From Streptomyces sp. NBC_00094 (GTDB lineage Bacteria; Actinomycetota; Actinomycetes; Streptomycetales; Streptomycetaceae), in assembly GCF_026343125.1 (NCBI RefSeq), contig NZ_JAPEMB010000001.1, forward strand, positions 3,353,501-3,417,500: a stretch of 64,000 nucleotides of DNA, written 5' to 3'. The position numbers and the translations under genes were made by a program. The notes under the pieces are model-generated. The model had not been told where the DNA came from. It made no database searches and saw only the letters and a program-made list of their open reading frames with translations. Below, piece after piece: positions 19,309-27,181 of this stretch (within the stretch, counting starts at the first letter, position 1; each line of letters starts with the position of its first letter).

Positions 19309-20156
19309 CCCCGCTCGTCACCCTCGCGGTGCTCGTCGCCGCCGTCACGCACGCGAGCTGGAACGCCATCGCCCACCACATCAAGGAGCAGTTGCTCTCC
19401 TTCACGCTGATCTCCGGCGGCGGGGCGCTGATCGGCCTGGTCACGGCGGTCTTCGTCCCGCTCCCGGCGGCAGGCGCCTGGCCGTACCTGATCGCCTCCG
19501 CGCTGCTCCACATCGGCTACTACGCCCTGCTCATGCGCTCGTTCACGCTGGGCGACTTCGGGCAGATGTACCCGATCGCCCGCGGTACGGCCCCGCTGGT
19601 CGTGACCGTCCTCGCGGCGGTCTTCCTCCACGAGGTCCCGGGCGGCTGGCAGTTGCTCGGGGTGGCGGTGGCGTGCGCGGGCCTGACGGGCCTGGCCCTG
19701 TGGGGCATCCGGGGCAAGGACACCCGCCCGCACTGGCCGGCGCTGCTCGCGGCGGGCGCGACGGGTCTGTCCATCGCGCTCTACACGGTCGTCGACGGCG
19801 TCGGCGTCCGCGCCTCCGCCACCCCGCTCGGCTACATCGCGTGGCTGATGATCCTCCAGGGCCTCGTGATCCCCGCGTACGCCCTGTGGCGGCGCCGCGC
19901 GGCCCTCCTCCCCCAGCTCCGCCCGTACGCGGCCCGCGGCCTCCTCGGCGCGGCGCTCTCGGTCTCGGCGTACGCGCTCGTCCTGTGGGCCCAGACGAAG
20001 GCCCCGCTGGCCCCGATCGCCGCGCTCCGCGAGTCCTCGATCATCGTGGGCGCGGCGATCGGCGCGCTCTTCTTCAAGGAACGCTTCGGCGGCCCGAGGA
20101 TCGCGGCGGCGGGCCTGATGGTCATCGGCATCGGCTTGATGCTCCAGGCGGGGTGA
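19305..20156 (+). CDS. EamA/DMT-family membrane transporter
   Basis: 283 residues with about 10 hydrophobic helices in two similar halves, as in drug/metabolite exporters. Family-type motifs include RGTAPLVVTVLAAVFLHE in the first half and ALRESSIIVGAAIGALFFKE in the second. The substrate is unknown; amino acids or small metabolites are typical. It is translationally coupled to the YbaK gene through GTGA. Confidence 0.85.
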   Translation: MTPLVTLAVLVAAVTHASWNAIAHHIKEQLLSFTLISGGGALIGLVTAVFVPLPAAGAWPYLIASALLHIGYYALLMRSFTLGDFGQMYPIARGTAPLVVTVLAAVFLHEVPGGWQLLGVAVACAGLTGLALWGIRGKDTRPHWPALLAAGATGLSIALYTVVDGVGVRASATPLGYIAWLMILQGLVIPAYALWRRRAALLPQLRPYAARGLLGAALSVSAYALVLWAQTKAPLAPIAALRESSIIVGAAIGALFFKERFGGPRIAAAGLMVIGIGLMLQAG

Positions 20157-20210
20157 AGCGGGCGGAAGCGGGCTGAACCGGCCCGCGCCATACGAACGGA
20201 GGGACTCACG

Positions 20211-20663
20211 GTGTTCATCACGGAAGAGGACGCTTTCGATCCTGAGGAGATGCTGGACCTCTACGGATCAGTCGGCTGGGAGGGCTACACCAGCGATGTC
20301 GGCCGGCTCTGCCGCGGCCTGGCGAACTCCCACCTCGTCATCACGGCACGGGACGGTTCCGGAACGCTCCTCGGACTGGCCCGGACCGTCTCCGACGACG
20401 AACACATCTGTTACGTGCAGGACGTCGTGGTCAACCCCGCACATCACCGGCAGGGCGTCGGCCGTGCCTTGGTCGAGCACCTCACGCGACGCTACTCGCA
20501 CTGCCGGTTCTTCCTCCTGTCCACGGACCACGAGTCGTCACCGGAAGGCGAGCGCAACCACGCGTTCTACCGGAGCCTGGGCTTCCTGTCCTACGAGGAG
20601 AAGCACATGGCGGGCTTCGGACTCCCCAGGAACCGTCCCGACCTGCGCGCCACGGCGCCGTAG
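20211..20663 (+). CDS. GNAT family N-acetyltransferase
   Basis: 150 residues. The acetyl-CoA loop is VVVNPAHHRQGVGRALVEHL (about 73-92), with the C-terminal FYRSLGF motif. GGAGGG lies about 8 bases before the GTG start. The substrate is not evident. It is followed by a strong bidirectional terminator. Confidence 0.85.
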   Translation: MFITEEDAFDPEEMLDLYGSVGWEGYTSDVGRLCRGLANSHLVITARDGSGTLLGLARTVSDDEHICYVQDVVVNPAHHRQGVGRALVEHLTRRYSHCRFFLLSTDHESSPEGERNHAFYRSLGFLSYEEKHMAGFGLPRNRPDLRATAP

Positions 20664-20672
20664 GCAGACCGC

Positions 20673-20710
20673 GCCGCCCCGGAGGCGGCCCACGATGCCT
20701 CCGGGGTGGC
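20673..20710. terminator. Bidirectional terminator
   Basis: A 14-bp stem with one G-U pair (GCCGCCCCGGAGGC at 20673-20686 pairing with 20697-20710) and a 10-base loop lies between the convergent GNAT and the small protein gene at 20748. Confidence 0.8.
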
Positions 20711-20747
20711 GGTGGCCAACCACGTCGCCAAGGCGGCCTGAACGACG

Positions 20748-21041
20748 TCAGGTGCCGTTGACAGCCGCCGCCTCCGGGCCGTCACAGGAGGCCCTGAAGA
20801 AGTCGGTACGGATGCGGCGGAAGCCGGTGTGTCCGGTCTCCTCGGCGTGAGCCAGGCACCAGACGGCGGGCCCGCGCCCGTCGTCCGCCGCGCCGGAACC
20901 GTCCAGACAGGTCGTGCACTCGGCCTCGGTGATCGGCCCGCTTCCGGAGCGGTCGGCCCGTAACGCCCAGAGCTTGGGCCGCCGGGCGCCCCGGTGGTAC
21001 GACCCCGCCACCCGGCCTAACGCAATACCCTCACGGCGCAT
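20748..21041 (-). CDS. Small Cys/His protein of a WhiJ-type module (DUF7848-like)
   Basis: 97 residues with a CTTC knuckle and a second conserved patch CLAHAEETGHTGFRR, plus one more Cys near the end (ASCDGPE). This pattern resembles the small DUF7848 proteins common in Streptomyces; the family call is from memory. It may bind a metal. Its ATG overlaps the end of the ATPase gene by 11 bases, so the two are co-translated. Confidence 0.62.
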   Translation of the reverse strand: MRREGIALGRVAGSYHRGARRPKLWALRADRSGSGPITEAECTTCLDGSGAADDGRGPAVWCLAHAEETGHTGFRRIRTDFFRASCDGPEAAAVNGT

Positions 21042-21450
21042 CCGACTCCCCCTTCACGGCAAGCTCAGCCCACACCAGCTTTCCCGTCCCGAGGCGGTCG
21101 CAGACACCCCACTTGGCGGAGAGGGTGTCGACGAGGGGAAGCCCCCACCCGCCGTCGCCGACACCGTCGGGCAGCGCCATCAACGGCCGCCGCTCGGAGG
21201 CGTCATGGACCTCGATACGCAGTCTGGCGCCGGGCACTTGAGCGAAGTGCGTCTCGACCTCGCGGCCGGGCACGCGGCCGTGCCGGACGGCGTTCGTCAG
21301 CAGCTCGGAGAGCACGAGCGAGGCGACGTCCTCGACGACTCCCCACTCCCACCGGGCGAGCACGCGCCGCAGCTCACGCCGGGCGAGCGGCACGCTGCGG
21401 GCGGCGGGCCGCCAGCGCAGCACCACGGTCTCGTCGGGCGCGGGCCCCAT
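21031..21450 (-). CDS. RsbW-like GHKL ATPase (anti-sigma-factor-type kinase)
   Basis: 139 residues, one HATPase_c domain. N-box VLSELLTNAVRHG (about 42-54), G1-like GDGGWGLPLVDTL (about 105-117) and the GTGKLVWAEL end are typical of RsbW/SpoIIAB-like proteins, which are abundant in Streptomyces. GGAGGTG precedes the ATG at 21450, which shares a base with the stop of the gene upstream (TGATG). In WhiJ-type loci such ATPases accompany an XRE regulator and a DUF397 protein, here encoded divergently. Confidence 0.85.
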   Translation of the reverse strand: MGPAPDETVVLRWRPAARSVPLARRELRRVLARWEWGVVEDVASLVLSELLTNAVRHGRVPGREVETHFAQVPGARLRIEVHDASERRPLMALPDGVGDGGWGLPLVDTLSAKWGVCDRLGTGKLVWAELAVKGESDAP

Positions 21451-21752
21451 CAGGCCACCTCCACGCCGTGGATCCGCCGCGGCCCGACGTCGACCCCGTG
21501 CGTGGCCAACCACAGGGCCCGCCGGCGCTGTCGCTGGGACCGTGCGGTCTCGTGTGCATCCAGGTAGGGGCGTACGAGTCGGCTGTCCTCCCCTCGGAGG
21601 AGGGGAACGCGGGTGTGGCACCGGACAGTTGCGGTTCGGGTGGTGCACCCGCGCACCGGTGGGGGCGGAGCCCCACCCAGGCGCCGACGCCCCGACGGGG
21701 GCAGTAACAGCCGCAGGACCAGTCCGACAAGGCGGACGATAGGGTTACTCAC
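21450..21752 (-). CDS. Small basic membrane-anchored or secreted protein of the module
   Basis: 100 residues from a GTG with GAGGAG 7 bases upstream. The N-terminus is hydrophobic (IVRLVGLVLRLLLPP), followed by a basic Arg/Pro region and a more conserved C-terminus (SRLVRPYLDAHE, QRRRRALWLATHGVDVG). Similar short proteins beginning with an LRLLLPP-type stretch are common beside XRE/DUF397 pairs in Streptomyces. Function unknown. It is first of a three-gene coupled unit. Confidence 0.68.
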   Translation of the reverse strand: MSNPIVRLVGLVLRLLLPPSGRRRLGGAPPPPVRGCTTRTATVRCHTRVPLLRGEDSRLVRPYLDAHETARSQRQRRRALWLATHGVDVGPRRIHGVEVA

Positions 21753-22053
21753 GTTGACGCTCCTCTTAAGCGTTGACCACGCCCCCGGACCGGTCGCACG
21801 GTCGCGGGGGTCTCCCCTTACCCGGGGATTCCGGCATCGGCCGCCGGGCGGCTGTCGGCCGCCAGTCGGCGCACCACCAAGATCACGTATCGCGATGAAG
21901 CATGTGCGGTACGTCACGTCATCACGCTAGAGGTGACGCCGCCATCACCGCAAGTGGACCTCTCGCAAATTTGCGACCGCTCCAGCGGGGGTCCAGGCTG
22001 GCTCCGCTTTGCCCCAAAGCGGCACACTGGACGTCACGTTGAGAGGAGACGGC
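21753..22053. other. Divergent intergenic region of the WhiJ-type module
   Basis: 301 bases with no supported gene. It holds the outward promoters of both arms, a perfect palindrome at 21963-21976 and an 8-bp hairpin (CCGCTTTG with CAAAGCGG, 22004-22022) in the leader of the XRE gene. Confidence 0.6.
21963..21976. promoter_or_regulatory. Perfect 14-bp palindrome before the XRE regulator
   Basis: TCGCAAATTTGCGA is fully self-complementary and unusually A/T-rich for this DNA. It lies 78 bases upstream of the XRE ATG and is a candidate autoregulatory operator. Confidence 0.55.
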
Positions 22054-22935
22054 ATGCCCGCAGGTGGGAAGCCGACGGTTCGCAGTCGGCGGCTCGGCTC
22101 CGCCCTCAAGCGCCTTCGGGAGGCAGCCGGCGTCGACCAGTCGGTCGCGGCCCAGGCCATCCTGAGGTCGGTGACCAAGGTCAGCCGGCTCGAGAGCGGA
22201 CAAGTCTCCGCCTCCGCACTGGAGGTGAGGACGCTCCTCGACTGCTACGGGGTCCGGGACGGGGACGAGCGACGCAGGCTGGAGGAACTGGCGCGTGCGA
22301 GCAATCAACGCGGTTGGTGGTTCGACTACCAGGAGACCCTGCGCCCGGACTACGCGGATCACATCACGCTCGAGAGCGATTCGACCTACATCCGATCGTG
22401 GGAACCCTCGCTGATTCCGGGCCTGTTGCAGACCCCGGAGTACGCGGAATCGGTGATCTCCTCCGGCCCCAGCTTCATCCCGCAGGAGCGCATCGCCCAG
22501 CTGGTCGAGGTCCGCCAGGAGCGTCAGCGGCGGATCGAGGACGGCGGGGTCCACTTCACCGCCATCATCTGGGAGCCCGCCATAGCCGCGCTCCGCCACG
22601 ATCCGGCCGTCCGCGACGGCCAGCTCCGCCGCCTGCTCGACGCCGGGCAGCGCCAGAACGTCACCGTGCAGATCCTGCCGGCTGCGGCGAGCAAAGCGGC
22701 GGGGATGTCGGGTGCGTTCGTCGCGTTCTCGTTCGGCATCGAACCCAACGTCGAGGCGGTGGCGGTGCGCACGGCCGCGAACACGACCGTCGTCGAAGCG
22801 CCCGAGGATCTCGCCGCCTACGTCAACGTATTCGATCTACTACGCTCGGCGGCGATGTCCGCAGAGGAGAGCGCGGAGCGCATCCGGCAGACCCTGGGCG
22901 GCGTCGTCCCGGATCAGATGGAAGAGGCAAAGTGA
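22054..22935 (+). CDS. XRE-family regulator with DUF5753 (WhiJ type)
   Basis: 293 residues. An N-terminal helix-turn-helix (about 10-70, SALKRLREAAGVDQSVAAQAI...KVSRLESG) is followed by a DUF5753-like effector domain with GLLQTPEYAE and RQERQRRI motifs. GAGAGGAG precedes the ATG at 22054. The GTGA overlap with the next gene (DUF397) is the hallmark of the WhiJ/AbaA-type regulatory pairs that influence development and antibiotic production in Streptomyces. It is divergent from the ATPase arm. Confidence 0.9.
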   Translation: MPAGGKPTVRSRRLGSALKRLREAAGVDQSVAAQAILRSVTKVSRLESGQVSASALEVRTLLDCYGVRDGDERRRLEELARASNQRGWWFDYQETLRPDYADHITLESDSTYIRSWEPSLIPGLLQTPEYAESVISSGPSFIPQERIAQLVEVRQERQRRIEDGGVHFTAIIWEPAIAALRHDPAVRDGQLRRLLDAGQRQNVTVQILPAAASKAAGMSGAFVAFSFGIEPNVEAVAVRTAANTTVVEAPEDLAAYVNVFDLLRSAAMSAEESAERIRQTLGGVVPDQMEEAK

Positions 22936-23129
22936 CACCTGAGATCGTCAGCGCTTTCCGCAAGTCGTCCTTCTCGGATCAGCAGGGTGACTGCGTCGAG
23001 ACGGCCGCCACCGCCGTGGACGGAACCGCCGTACGCGACAGCAAGGCCACGCCCACCGGACCGTGCGTCTTCTTCGAGGCGGAGGCCTGGGCGTCGTTCG
23101 TCGGGGCCGTGAAGGCCGAGCGGCTGTAG
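22932..23129 (+). CDS. DUF397 domain small acidic protein
   Basis: 65 residues matching the DUF397 pattern: FRKSSFSDQQGDCVETA, then VAVRDSKxP-like VRDSKATPTGP and the end F-A-W-A-F-V-like WASFVGAVK. Partner of the preceding XRE protein in WhiJ-like systems, probably acting as its antagonist or co-effector. The GTG start overlaps the regulator stop by 4 bases. Confidence 0.9.
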   Translation: MTPEIVSAFRKSSFSDQQGDCVETAATAVDGTAVRDSKATPTGPCVFFEAEAWASFVGAVKAERL

Positions 23130-23254
23130 GTCGCGGTCGGCCCGTCCGTTTCCGGGATCTCCGCATCCGCCTGGGCCGACGCCCGACTCCGCTGAGACTT
23201 CCGGCAGATGGGCCGCGCGCGCCCCGGTCCGTCCCGCTCCGACGACTCGTCCCG

Positions 23255-23608
23255 TCAGTCCGACGGCCTGAGGACACGCGGCTCCGCGGCCGGCGAGGGA
23301 GTCGTCGGGGCCGTTGTGGGCGGTGCCGGGTCCGTGATGCCCGGGGGGCGCGCCGGCTGCACCGGGGCCGGGGCCAGGAGGCCGCCCGGCAGCAGGTACA
23401 GGACACAGACGGCCGCCACCGCCGCCGCTGCGGCCAGCGCGGCAAGGCCGGGGCCGTACAGGGCCCGGGCCGTCCGGGCGCGACCCTGCGGGGGGTTCTC
23501 GCGGCGGAGGTCCTGGTGGGTGACGAGGGCCGCTCGGGCCGTCAGGGCCGCTCTGAGGCGGGTCTCCGTCGTGGCGTGGCGGTCTTCGGCGGGCGGGTGA
23601 GGGGTCAT
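23255..23608 (-). CDS. Single-pass membrane protein coupled to the sigma factor (possible anti-sigma)
   Basis: 117 residues. A cytoplasmic charged N-terminus (about 1-50) precedes one transmembrane segment (LAALAAAAAVAAVCVLYLLPGG, about 55-75) and a Pro/Thr-rich outer tail. Its ATG overlaps the sigma stop by ATGA. The topology and coupling fit a small anti-sigma factor or accessory membrane sensor, but there is no zinc-binding anti-sigma motif (HxxxCxxC). Confidence 0.65.
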   Translation of the reverse strand: MTPHPPAEDRHATTETRLRAALTARAALVTHQDLRRENPPQGRARTARALYGPGLAALAAAAAVAAVCVLYLLPGGLLAPAPVQPARPPGITDPAPPTTAPTTPSPAAEPRVLRPSD

Positions 23609-24231
23609 CGGGACGCCTCCAGTCTCTTCTCCAGGGCGTCCAGGGCGCGGCTCGCCGTGGACTTCACCGTGCCCCGTGACAGACCGAGGGCTTCCGCGAT
23701 CTGCGCCTCCGTCAGCTCCGACCAGTAGCGCAGGACCAGGACCTCGCGCTGGCGGCGCGTCAGCTGGGCCAGCGCGTCGAGGACGTGACGGTGCTCCTCC
23801 GCCAGGAGGAGGCCTTCGTCGACGGGCGCGCTCGCCGGCTGGTGGGGCGGGGTGTAGCCGCGGGCCGTACGGCGGCGGCGCAGGACGGAACGGGCCGCGT
23901 TGACCACGGCGGTGTGCAGGTACGCCCCCGGGTCCTGGAGGCCGTCCAGTGAGGTGCCGTACGACCGGCAGACCGCGGCGAACGCGTCCTGGACGACGTC
24001 CTCGGCCGTGTGCAGGTCGTCGACGAGGAACAGCGCCAGTCGGACCATGTCGAGCCGGCGGGCCCTGTACAGGTCGGTCAACGTCGGCGGTCGCTCGTCG
24101 TACGACGTGACCCGAGCGCGCGGACGGAGTTCCCGTACCACCGCCCGGCCCTCGGCCCCTGTCCCGGTCCCGGACACGCGGGCCAGCAGCCGGGACCACC
24201 AGGGCGGCGCCGCGGCCATCGCGTACTGCAT
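23605..24231 (-). CDS. SigE-like ECF RNA polymerase sigma factor
   Basis: 208 residues. The sigma-70 region 2 core is visible as RARRLDMVRLALFLVDDLHTAEDVVQDAF and region 4 as LTRRQREVLVLRYWSELTEAQIAEALG followed by LSRGTVKSTASRALDALEK. The N-terminal 50 residues are an extra arginine-rich segment, so the true start may be internal. It is coupled to the membrane protein downstream (ATGA). This family commonly answers cell-envelope stress; the signal here is unknown. Confidence 0.87.
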   Translation of the reverse strand: MQYAMAAAPPWWSRLLARVSGTGTGAEGRAVVRELRPRARVTSYDERPPTLTDLYRARRLDMVRLALFLVDDLHTAEDVVQDAFAAVCRSYGTSLDGLQDPGAYLHTAVVNAARSVLRRRRTARGYTPPHQPASAPVDEGLLLAEEHRHVLDALAQLTRRQREVLVLRYWSELTEAQIAEALGLSRGTVKSTASRALDALEKRLEASR

Positions 24232-24269
24232 GTCTCGCTCGATCCGTCGCGGGGTGGGTGGGCGGGAAC

Positions 24270-24296
24270 GGGCCGGCCCCTTGGTGGGGCCGGCCC
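24270..24296 (-). terminator. Terminator between the secreted protein gene and the sigma factor
   Basis: A perfect 11-bp stem, GGGCCGGCCCC with GGGGCCGGCCC, and a 5-base loop lie 16 bases past the stop at 24312. Confidence 0.75.
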
Positions 24297-24311
24297 GCCC
24301 TGGTTCCTTGG

Positions 24312-24581
24312 TTACTCGCCCGGGGTGATCACGCGGGGCGCGGTCTCGGCGGGCACCGACTTCGTGGCGGGAACGCCCTTCTCGCCGGCGTCGGAGGCGG
24401 CCGTGCCCGGCTTCACCACGACCGGCTTCGACGCCGGCTGCGGGACCGACTCGGCGGGCGTGACGACCTTCGGCGCCGGCTTGGCTCCCGAGTCGGCGAC
24501 GGCCTGCGCGGTGAAGGCACCGCCCAGGAGCAGCGCGGCACCGGCGACGGCGCCCAGGACGCGGCGGGGGTTGCGGTTCAT
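24312..24581 (-). CDS. Small secreted protein, Pro/Val/Lys-rich
   Basis: 89 residues. An Arg-containing N-terminus (MNRNPRR), a hydrophobic core (VLGAVAGAALLLGGAFTA) and a likely cut after AQAVA form a signal peptide. The mature part is about 60 residues of low complexity with repeated VVxP/VPA motifs and no cysteines. The ATG at 24581 follows GGAGA. Function unknown. Confidence 0.65.
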   Translation of the reverse strand: MNRNPRRVLGAVAGAALLLGGAFTAQAVADSGAKPAPKVVTPAESVPQPASKPVVVKPGTAASDAGEKGVPATKSVPAETAPRVITPGE

Positions 24582-24699
24582 GGGGTTCTCCAGGTGAGGA
24601 GGTGGGATGGGTTGGGACGTGCGGTGAAGGGCGCCTTCAACCCACCAGACGTGTGGCACCTCCCGAGGTTGCGTCCCCGGTCGAAGAAGTTCTCGGACC

Positions 24700-24747
24700 G
24701 GCCGGGGCGTTCTCCGACCGGGGCGTTCTCCGGCCGAGGCGTTCTCG
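24700..24747. repeat. 16-bp tandem repeat, three copies
   Basis: Three consecutive 16-base units (24700-24715, 24716-24731, 24732-24747) share a core CCGxGGCGTTCTC. The array lies 5 bases past the SDR stop, in the gap to the secreted protein gene. Confidence 0.7.
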
Positions 24748-24752
24748 GGCCC

Positions 24753-25535
24753 TCAGTCCGCCAGTACCTCCGCGAAGTGCGTGTTCACCGCCAGCAGGCC
24801 GCCGTCGACCCGTACCACCGTCCCCGTGATCCACGCCGCGTCCCGCGACGCGAGGAACGCGACGGCCGCGGCCACGTCCTCCGGCGTGCCGACGCGGCCC
24901 AGGGGGTAGACGCGGTCCGCCAGGGCCGCGAGTTCGGCCTCCCTGCCCGCCCAGGCCGTCGTCGCGATCGTCCCGGGGTTGATCTGGTTGACTCGGACGC
25001 CGCGCGGAGCCGCGTCGCCCGCCAGCGTGCGGGTCAGGGAGGCCAGGCCCGCCTTGGCCGCGCTGTAGGCGTGGCCCCCGAAGTCCACCTCCGCGTTGAC
25101 CGAGCCGATGGTGACGATCGCCCCGCGCCCGCCCGCCGCCGCGAGGTGCGGCAGCGCGGCCCTGGAGCAGCGGACCGCGCCCATCAGCGTCACGTCGAGC
25201 TGGCCCGCAAAGCCCCCGTCCGGTTCGTCCTCGAAGCGGTCCCGGTCGGGGGCGACGGGGGCGAGGGCGTTGTTGACGAGGACGTCGAGGCCGCCGAAGG
25301 TCTCCACCGCGTACGCGACCGCCGCCTCCACCGCGTCCCGGTCGCCCACGTCGCAGCGCAGGGCCACCGCCCCGGGCAGCTCGGCGGCGGTCCTCGCCGC
25401 CTCGTCCTCGTCGATGTCCGTGACCAGCACCCGCGCGCCCTCCGCCGTGAGGCGCCGTGCCGTGGCCGCGCCGATGCCGCGCGCCGCTCCCGTGATCAGT
25501 ACCGCGTACCCGTCGAAGCGCTGACTGAGATCCAT
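24753..25535 (-). CDS. Short-chain dehydrogenase/reductase
   Basis: 260 residues, classical SDR. The cofactor motif is TGAARGIG (about 16-23), with NNALAP in place of the usual NNAG, catalytic Ser in IGSVN, and YSAAK (Tyr/Lys) near residue 155. An acidic residue after strand 2 (VTDIDED) suggests NAD preference. The substrate is unknown. It is divergent from the dioxygenase gene. Confidence 0.85.
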   Translation of the reverse strand: MDLSQRFDGYAVLITGAARGIGAATARRLTAEGARVLVTDIDEDEAARTAAELPGAVALRCDVGDRDAVEAAVAYAVETFGGLDVLVNNALAPVAPDRDRFEDEPDGGFAGQLDVTLMGAVRCSRAALPHLAAAGGRGAIVTIGSVNAEVDFGGHAYSAAKAGLASLTRTLAGDAAPRGVRVNQINPGTIATTAWAGREAELAALADRVYPLGRVGTPEDVAAAVAFLASRDAAWITGTVVRVDGGLLAVNTHFAEVLAD

Positions 25536-25712
25536 GGGCGGCCCCTACCCATCGGGCCGCCCGCCCGCAACATTCCGTTCACGAACGTCGCGGCGGGAGC
25601 GCGGGGAAAGAGGAGTCATGACAATTCGGCCAGAGCCGAAACCCTTTGACATGCCCCAGCAGCGAATACCACGATCAACTCTGCAGTTGATCACTTGCAC
25701 ACAGGGGGAACA

Positions 25713-26450
25713 ATGTCTTCGGCGTACGAATCCGGAGTTGAGGAAATATGCCGGTCGCTTTCCTCCCGAAGCTATGACCTCCGCTCCAGCGAGCAGGCCC
25801 GGCGACTTCTCCTCAAGCGATCCGAAACCGCGCTCGACGACCTGGAGGGCTTCCGCGAGAGCTGGGCCCGGATGCCGCTCGACAGTTCCATGGCGAACGG
25901 CGGGCGCCGTCGCCGCCGGCACGCCACGCTGAGCGCGCCCCGGTCGAGCGCCGACTACCGCGTCGAGGCCCACCAGCCGCACTACCAGGGGCTCGACTAC
26001 AACAACCTCAACGGCGGCGCCGCCCGGCACTACGAGCCGTTCGAGGACGCGACCCTGCGCGGCGCCACGATGGACAGCCTGATCACGCTCGGCTGCGACA
26101 TCTTCGGCCGCCTCGCCCCGTACTCCGCGTGGCACATCGAGGCCCACCAGCTCCGCGTCGAGGTCGACGGCGCGCAGGTCGGCCTGCCCGCGCCCGAGGC
26201 CGTCCACCGCGACGGCGTCGCCTTCGCCCTGGTGGCGATGATCGGCCGCTCCAACGCCACCGGCGGCGAGAGCACCGTCTTCGACCTGGACGGGCGGCCG
26301 GTGGAGAAGTTCGTCCTGACCGACCCCCTCGACCTGGCCCTCGTCAACGACGAGCGGGTCTACCACGGCGTCTCGTCGATCGGGCAGATCCATGCCGCCT
26401 TCCCGGCCTCGCGCGACGTGCTGGTCGTGACCTACCGTCACAAGCCCTGA
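25713..26450 (+). CDS. 2-oxoglutarate/Fe(II) dioxygenase, amino-acid hydroxylase type
   Basis: 245 residues. The C-terminal half matches the 2OG-Fe dioxygenase family that includes bacterial free L-isoleucine dioxygenase: ligands His165 and Asp167 in EAVHRDGVAFALV and His218 in VYHGVSSI, with a conserved GGES segment after the first pair. These enzymes hydroxylate a substrate, often a free amino acid, using 2-oxoglutarate and O2. GGGGGA lies 5 bases before the ATG. A LysE-type exporter follows after 100 bases on the same strand. The substrate is inferred only by family. Confidence 0.8.
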   Translation: MSSAYESGVEEICRSLSSRSYDLRSSEQARRLLLKRSETALDDLEGFRESWARMPLDSSMANGGRRRRRHATLSAPRSSADYRVEAHQPHYQGLDYNNLNGGAARHYEPFEDATLRGATMDSLITLGCDIFGRLAPYSAWHIEAHQLRVEVDGAQVGLPAPEAVHRDGVAFALVAMIGRSNATGGESTVFDLDGRPVEKFVLTDPLDLALVNDERVYHGVSSIGQIHAAFPASRDVLVVTYRHKP

Positions 26451-26550
26451 TGTACGGCGCGGGTGCGGGGAGGCGTCCGTCACGGCGGCCCTCCCGCAGC
26501 CGCGCCGCCGCGTGAACCAGTGAGAAGAAGACGGGAATACGGGACGGAAA

Positions 26551-27168
26551 ATGGGTCAGCTCATCGCTGTGGCGGTCATCACCGTTCTGGCTGTCATCAG
26601 CCCCGGAGCGGACTTCGCGATGACCGTCCGCAACAGTTATCTGTACGGGCGCACCGCGGGGGTTCTGGCGGCCGTCGGAATTGCCCTGGGCGTTCTCGTC
26701 CACGTCACCTACACCATGCTCGGTGTCGGGCTTCTCGTGACACGGACCCCGATGCTTTTCACGGCGATGAAACTGATCGGCGCCGCCTATTTGGTGTACA
26801 TCGGGTACAAGACCTTCGTCACCAAAGCCCAGGTGGACATCGACCTTTCGGGCGACGCCGGCCTGTCGAAGGCGGGCGCGCTGCGCACCGGGTTCCTGAC
26901 GAACGCGCTCAACCCCAAGACGATGCTGTTCGTGCTGAGCACCTACACCCAGGTCGTCAGCGCCGACACCCCCGTCTTCCAGCAGGTCGGCTACGGCCTC
27001 TTCATGTCGTTCGCGCACCTGGTCTGGTTCGCGCTGGCCGCGCTCCTCTTCTCCCACCAGAACCTGCGCACCCGGCTGCTCCGGCGGCAGACCGTGCTCA
27101 ACAAGGTGATCGGGACGATCCTCGTCGGGCTCGGGATGGTCCTCGCGCTGACCCCGTCCGCGGCCTGA
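26551..27168 (+). CDS. LysE/RhtB family amino-acid exporter
   Basis: 205 residues with about 6 membrane helices. The opening VITVLAVISPGADFAMTVRNS is the LysE-family signature (PGxDFxxV), and FLTNALNPKTMLF is the conserved second motif. It exports amino acids or related compounds. It is downstream of the dioxygenase, so a hydroxylated amino acid could be its cargo. Confidence 0.9.
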   Translation: MGQLIAVAVITVLAVISPGADFAMTVRNSYLYGRTAGVLAAVGIALGVLVHVTYTMLGVGLLVTRTPMLFTAMKLIGAAYLVYIGYKTFVTKAQVDIDLSGDAGLSKAGALRTGFLTNALNPKTMLFVLSTYTQVVSADTPVFQQVGYGLFMSFAHLVWFALAALLFSHQNLRTRLLRRQTVLNKVIGTILVGLGMVLALTPSAA

Positions 27169-27181
27169 CCATGGGGGCGGC

